Origin: Geobacter sp. UBA6169
Lineage (GTDB): Bacteria; Desulfobacterota; Desulfuromonadia; Geobacterales; Pseudopelobacteraceae
Direction: 5' to 3'
NCBI GenBank assembly: GCA_002422265.1
Contig: DIUB01000163.1
Coordinates: forward strand, 1 to 6,114
Length of the DNA stretch: 6,114 nucleotides
A program made the translations under genes and the position numbers. Shown piece after piece: positions 4,564 through 6,114 of the stretch. The notes beneath the pieces were generated by a model. That model did no database searches, had not been told where the DNA came from, and saw only the letters and a list, made by a program, of their open reading frames with translations. Within the stretch, counting starts at the first letter, position 1; each line of letters opens with the position of its first letter.

Positions 4564-6114
4564 CGCTGTTTTTCTCCCTGGGCAATCTCTGCCCGGATCT
4601 GTTTGGCAATATCAGACGGCAGCTGGTTGATCCGGTCGTTGAGGATGTCCTTGCTCTTCTGGGCCGCTGTCCCTGGGTTATACTGAAACCCTGGATCAAT
4701 GCCGTTGGGGATCTCAAACGTCCGGCCCTGTTTATCTGTCCAGGAGTAGCTTCCATCCTGCGGAGCTTGCCTGATAGCGCTCCGGCCCATCCGCGCGATG
4801 TCGCGTTCACCGGCGCTGAAGATCTTGCACTTGCAGCCCCAGCCGTTCTGGGGGGTATGGGTAGCCCACCAGGGATCATCTGCGGGCAGGGTGGTGCCGT
4901 TCCAGGCCAGATGGGGAGGGCGGGGTCTGACGGAATCGCCGTGGCGATAGGTCAGGTAGGGGCGGGTGCGCAGTACATCCGGATCAGTGACCTGTTGCCA
5001 GCGACCGGCGTTGTAGGCCTGCCTGGTATTGGTCTCGTAGACGATGCGGGTACGCCAGTTGCGGCCACCGACGTACTTCCAGCCGTGGCGCTCCACTATG
5101 GCGTCCCACTGCTTGCGGAAATCGTTCAGGGTGATACCGGCGCTGATAGCCTGGTCAACCGCGTCACGCAGATCGGCTATCAAATCCCCTTTGATGGCAC
5201 CGGCCACCATGAATCCCTGAGAGTGTTGATCCAGAAAGAGATCGTTCCAGCGCTCGGTAGGGATGCTGACCTTGTTGCGGAAAAAGTCGAGCGCCAACTT
5301 AAAGGGCTGATGCAGGGCAGACAGCAGCGCCTGCTCGGCAAACTGATACGACGGCGACCAATCATGCATCCGGACCATGTCGGCAAACGATGCCCCGGCC
5401 TCTGATGCGGCTATTTCGTCAATTACCTCGGCCCGGCCAGCCAGGCGGGATAGCAGCAGGCCGTCACGGATCGTGGTGGCCAGGGGAGCGAGATCCAATT
5501 TCCGTGCAGCGGTCAGCAGATCGGCACGCAAGTCAATCAGGTTGCCCGCCTGATCAACTTCTTTTTTCAGGGCATTCAGCCAACCGTTGATGATCGGGGC
5601 GGTTTCATCGGCCAGACGGTCATTGATGATATCGGCGGAGTCCTGGGCGGCTGGGTCAGGCTCGGCAAACTGCTGCCCCGCTCCCGGCCTCCCCCCGCTG
5701 GGGGAAGGGGTTTCGCTCCCTCCCCCAGCGGGGGAGGGTTGGGGTGGGGGCGCAGGTGTATCCTCAATATCTTCCGGGTCCAGGTTGTAGGTTTTGATGT
5801 AGTAGTTCGTGGTCAGGCGTTTGCCGGAGCGGCCCAGTGACCTGGTCAATTTGTCATCCCGCTCGGCCTGGGTGGTGTCGATCTGCTCTTTTTGCTTCAG
5901 TTCCACCCTGGGAGCATCGGCTGCGCTGCCCCAGTTGATCTCACAGATCCAGTTGACCACCTGCTGCAGGGTCTCAGCGATCAGGTTGGCGTCATCATCG
6001 CGGATGTCATCCCGTACTGCTGTTGCGGCTGATTCTCCGCCCAGCTTGCCGGGAGTGGATTCTCCGGCTCCGGCATGGCCCAGCCAGACCGTTGATATGG
6101 CGTTGTTGGCTTCG
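4560..6114 (-). CDS. Portal (DUF935, Mu gp29-like) fused to F-like minor head protein (Mu gp30-like), 5' end outside the window
   Basis: The frame is open to the right edge, giving 517 visible residues; the portal start and core lie outside. Visible residues 1-115 look like the end of a DUF935 portal, the dodecameric ring through which DNA enters the head: an LGH motif near residue 14, a charged VRDDIDRDD stretch, then QAERDDKLTRSLG and a YNLDPEDIE end. A Pro/Gly-rich linker follows (about 122-146), then the helical DUF935 tail (about 155-230). From about 255 to 440 comes the F-like/SPP1 gp7 head-morphogenesis domain, with FRNKVSIPTERW, HGWKYVGGRNWRTR, RPRPPHLAWNG and a C-terminal NGWGCKC cysteine pair typical of the family. 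In Mu the two proteins are separate genes; here no stop divides them. A GTG at 5958-5960 is an internal Val codon, not a credible start. The gene ends in a GTGA overlap with the next one. Family calls are from remembered motifs. Confidence 0.9.
   Translation of the reverse strand, partial: EANNAISTVWLGHAGAGESTPGKLGGESAATAVRDDIRDDDANLIAETLQQVVNWICEINWGSAADAPRVELKQKEQIDTTQAERDDKLTRSLGRSGKRLTTNYYIKTYNLDPEDIEDTPAPPPQPSPAGGGSETPSPSGGRPGAGQQFAEPDPAAQDSADIINDRLADETAPIINGWLNALKKEVDQAGNLIDLRADLLTAARKLDLAPLATTIRDGLLLSRLAGRAEVIDEIAASEAGASFADMVRMHDWSPSYQFAEQALLSALHQPFKLALDFFRNKVSIPTERWNDLFLDQHSQGFMVAGAIKGDLIADLRDAVDQAISAGITLNDFRKQWDAIVERHGWKYVGGRNWRTRIVYETNTRQAYNAGRWQQVTDPDVLRTRPYLTYRHGDSVRPRPPHLAWNGTTLPADDPWWATHTPQNGWGCKCKIFSAGERDIARMGRSAIRQAPQDGSYSWTDKQGRTFEIPNGIDPGFQYNPGTAAQKSKDILNDRINQLPSDIAKQIRAEIAQGEKQR
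5676..5750. repeat. GC-rich palindromic repeat inserted in frame in the portal-minor head gene
   Basis: A C/G-rich inverted repeat has arms at 5688-5705 and 5721-5737, which match except for one extra C in the left arm, around a 15-base loop. Flanking C/G runs extend the unusual composition to about 5676-5750. On the coding strand it is translated as a Pro/Gly/Ser linker (PPPQPSPAGGG, then ETPSPSGGRPG), without breaking the frame. Another frame gives the PHPNPPPLGEG-type peptide that marks a widespread class of dispersed proteobacterial palindromic repeats. The hairpin is seen directly. Its membership of a dispersed repeat family is from memory and untested, since only one copy lies in this window. 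Confidence 0.75.

Noticed and set aside
4767..5405. A plus-strand open frame of 212 codons
   Set aside because: It mirrors the conserved F-like domain on the other strand. The frame is open because of the GC-rich codons of the real gene.
5576..5790. Short frames rich in Pro/Gly reading PHPNPPPLGEG or the like
   Set aside because: They are alternative readings of the palindromic repeat. Such peptides are often annotated as small proteins, but here they lie wholly inside the portal gene.
1..6114. A defence system, retron, CRISPR array or cargo gene
   Set aside because: Every large minus-strand frame is accounted for by phage head or connector genes, and no spacer-repeat pattern or non-phage gene was seen.

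Overview
The window is a compact block of minus-strand phage structural genes, read from right (6114) to left (1). Gene content and order match the head-morphogenesis module of a Mu-like (transposable, contractile- or long-tailed) prophage: portal (Mu gp29/DUF935), F-like minor head protein (gp30), virion morphogenesis protein (gp31/G), protease with nested scaffold (gpI/Z), a small decoration-type protein (DUF2190), a major capsid protein, a small coiled-coil protein in the gp35 slot, and the head-tail connector proteins gp36 (DUF1320) and gp37 (DUF1834). The first residues of the next gene lie at the left edge. Nothing supports a host gene, tRNA, rRNA, CRISPR array or insertion sequence. The ORFs on the plus strand are shadows of the minus-strand genes.

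The host is a Gram-negative-type bacterium of moderately high GC. The flavour of the proteins and the C/G-rich palindromic repeat would fit a Desulfuromonadia (Geobacter-like) or other proteobacterial chromosome. That is a weak guess from memory and not something the sequence proves.

Layout: 4560-6114 is one continuous reading frame that joins the C-terminal part of the portal to the whole gp30-like minor head protein. A GC-rich palindromic repeat sits in frame in the portal's C-terminal linker. It overlaps the gp31-like gene (4111-4563) by GTGA. A non-coding stretch of about 170 bases (3937-4110) follows, carrying a perfect 9-bp inverted repeat and a weak promoter-like pair. Then come the protease/scaffold gene (2815-3936) with a strong internal ribosome site for the scaffold, the DUF2190 gene (ATGA overlap), the capsid gene (1500-2426), the gp35-slot gene (1110-1490), gp36 (641-1108), gp37 (108-638) and a truncated small gene (1-108).

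Together the products would build the procapsid: portal and minor head protein initiate it, the scaffold and capsid protein assemble the shell, the protease matures it, the decoration protein stabilises it, and gp36/gp37 prepare the joint to the tail. The most notable points are the portal-minor head fusion, the palindromic repeat translated inside it, and the structured leader before the protease gene. I see no clearly unprecedented system here. It is a mostly ordinary phage module with a few real peculiarities.
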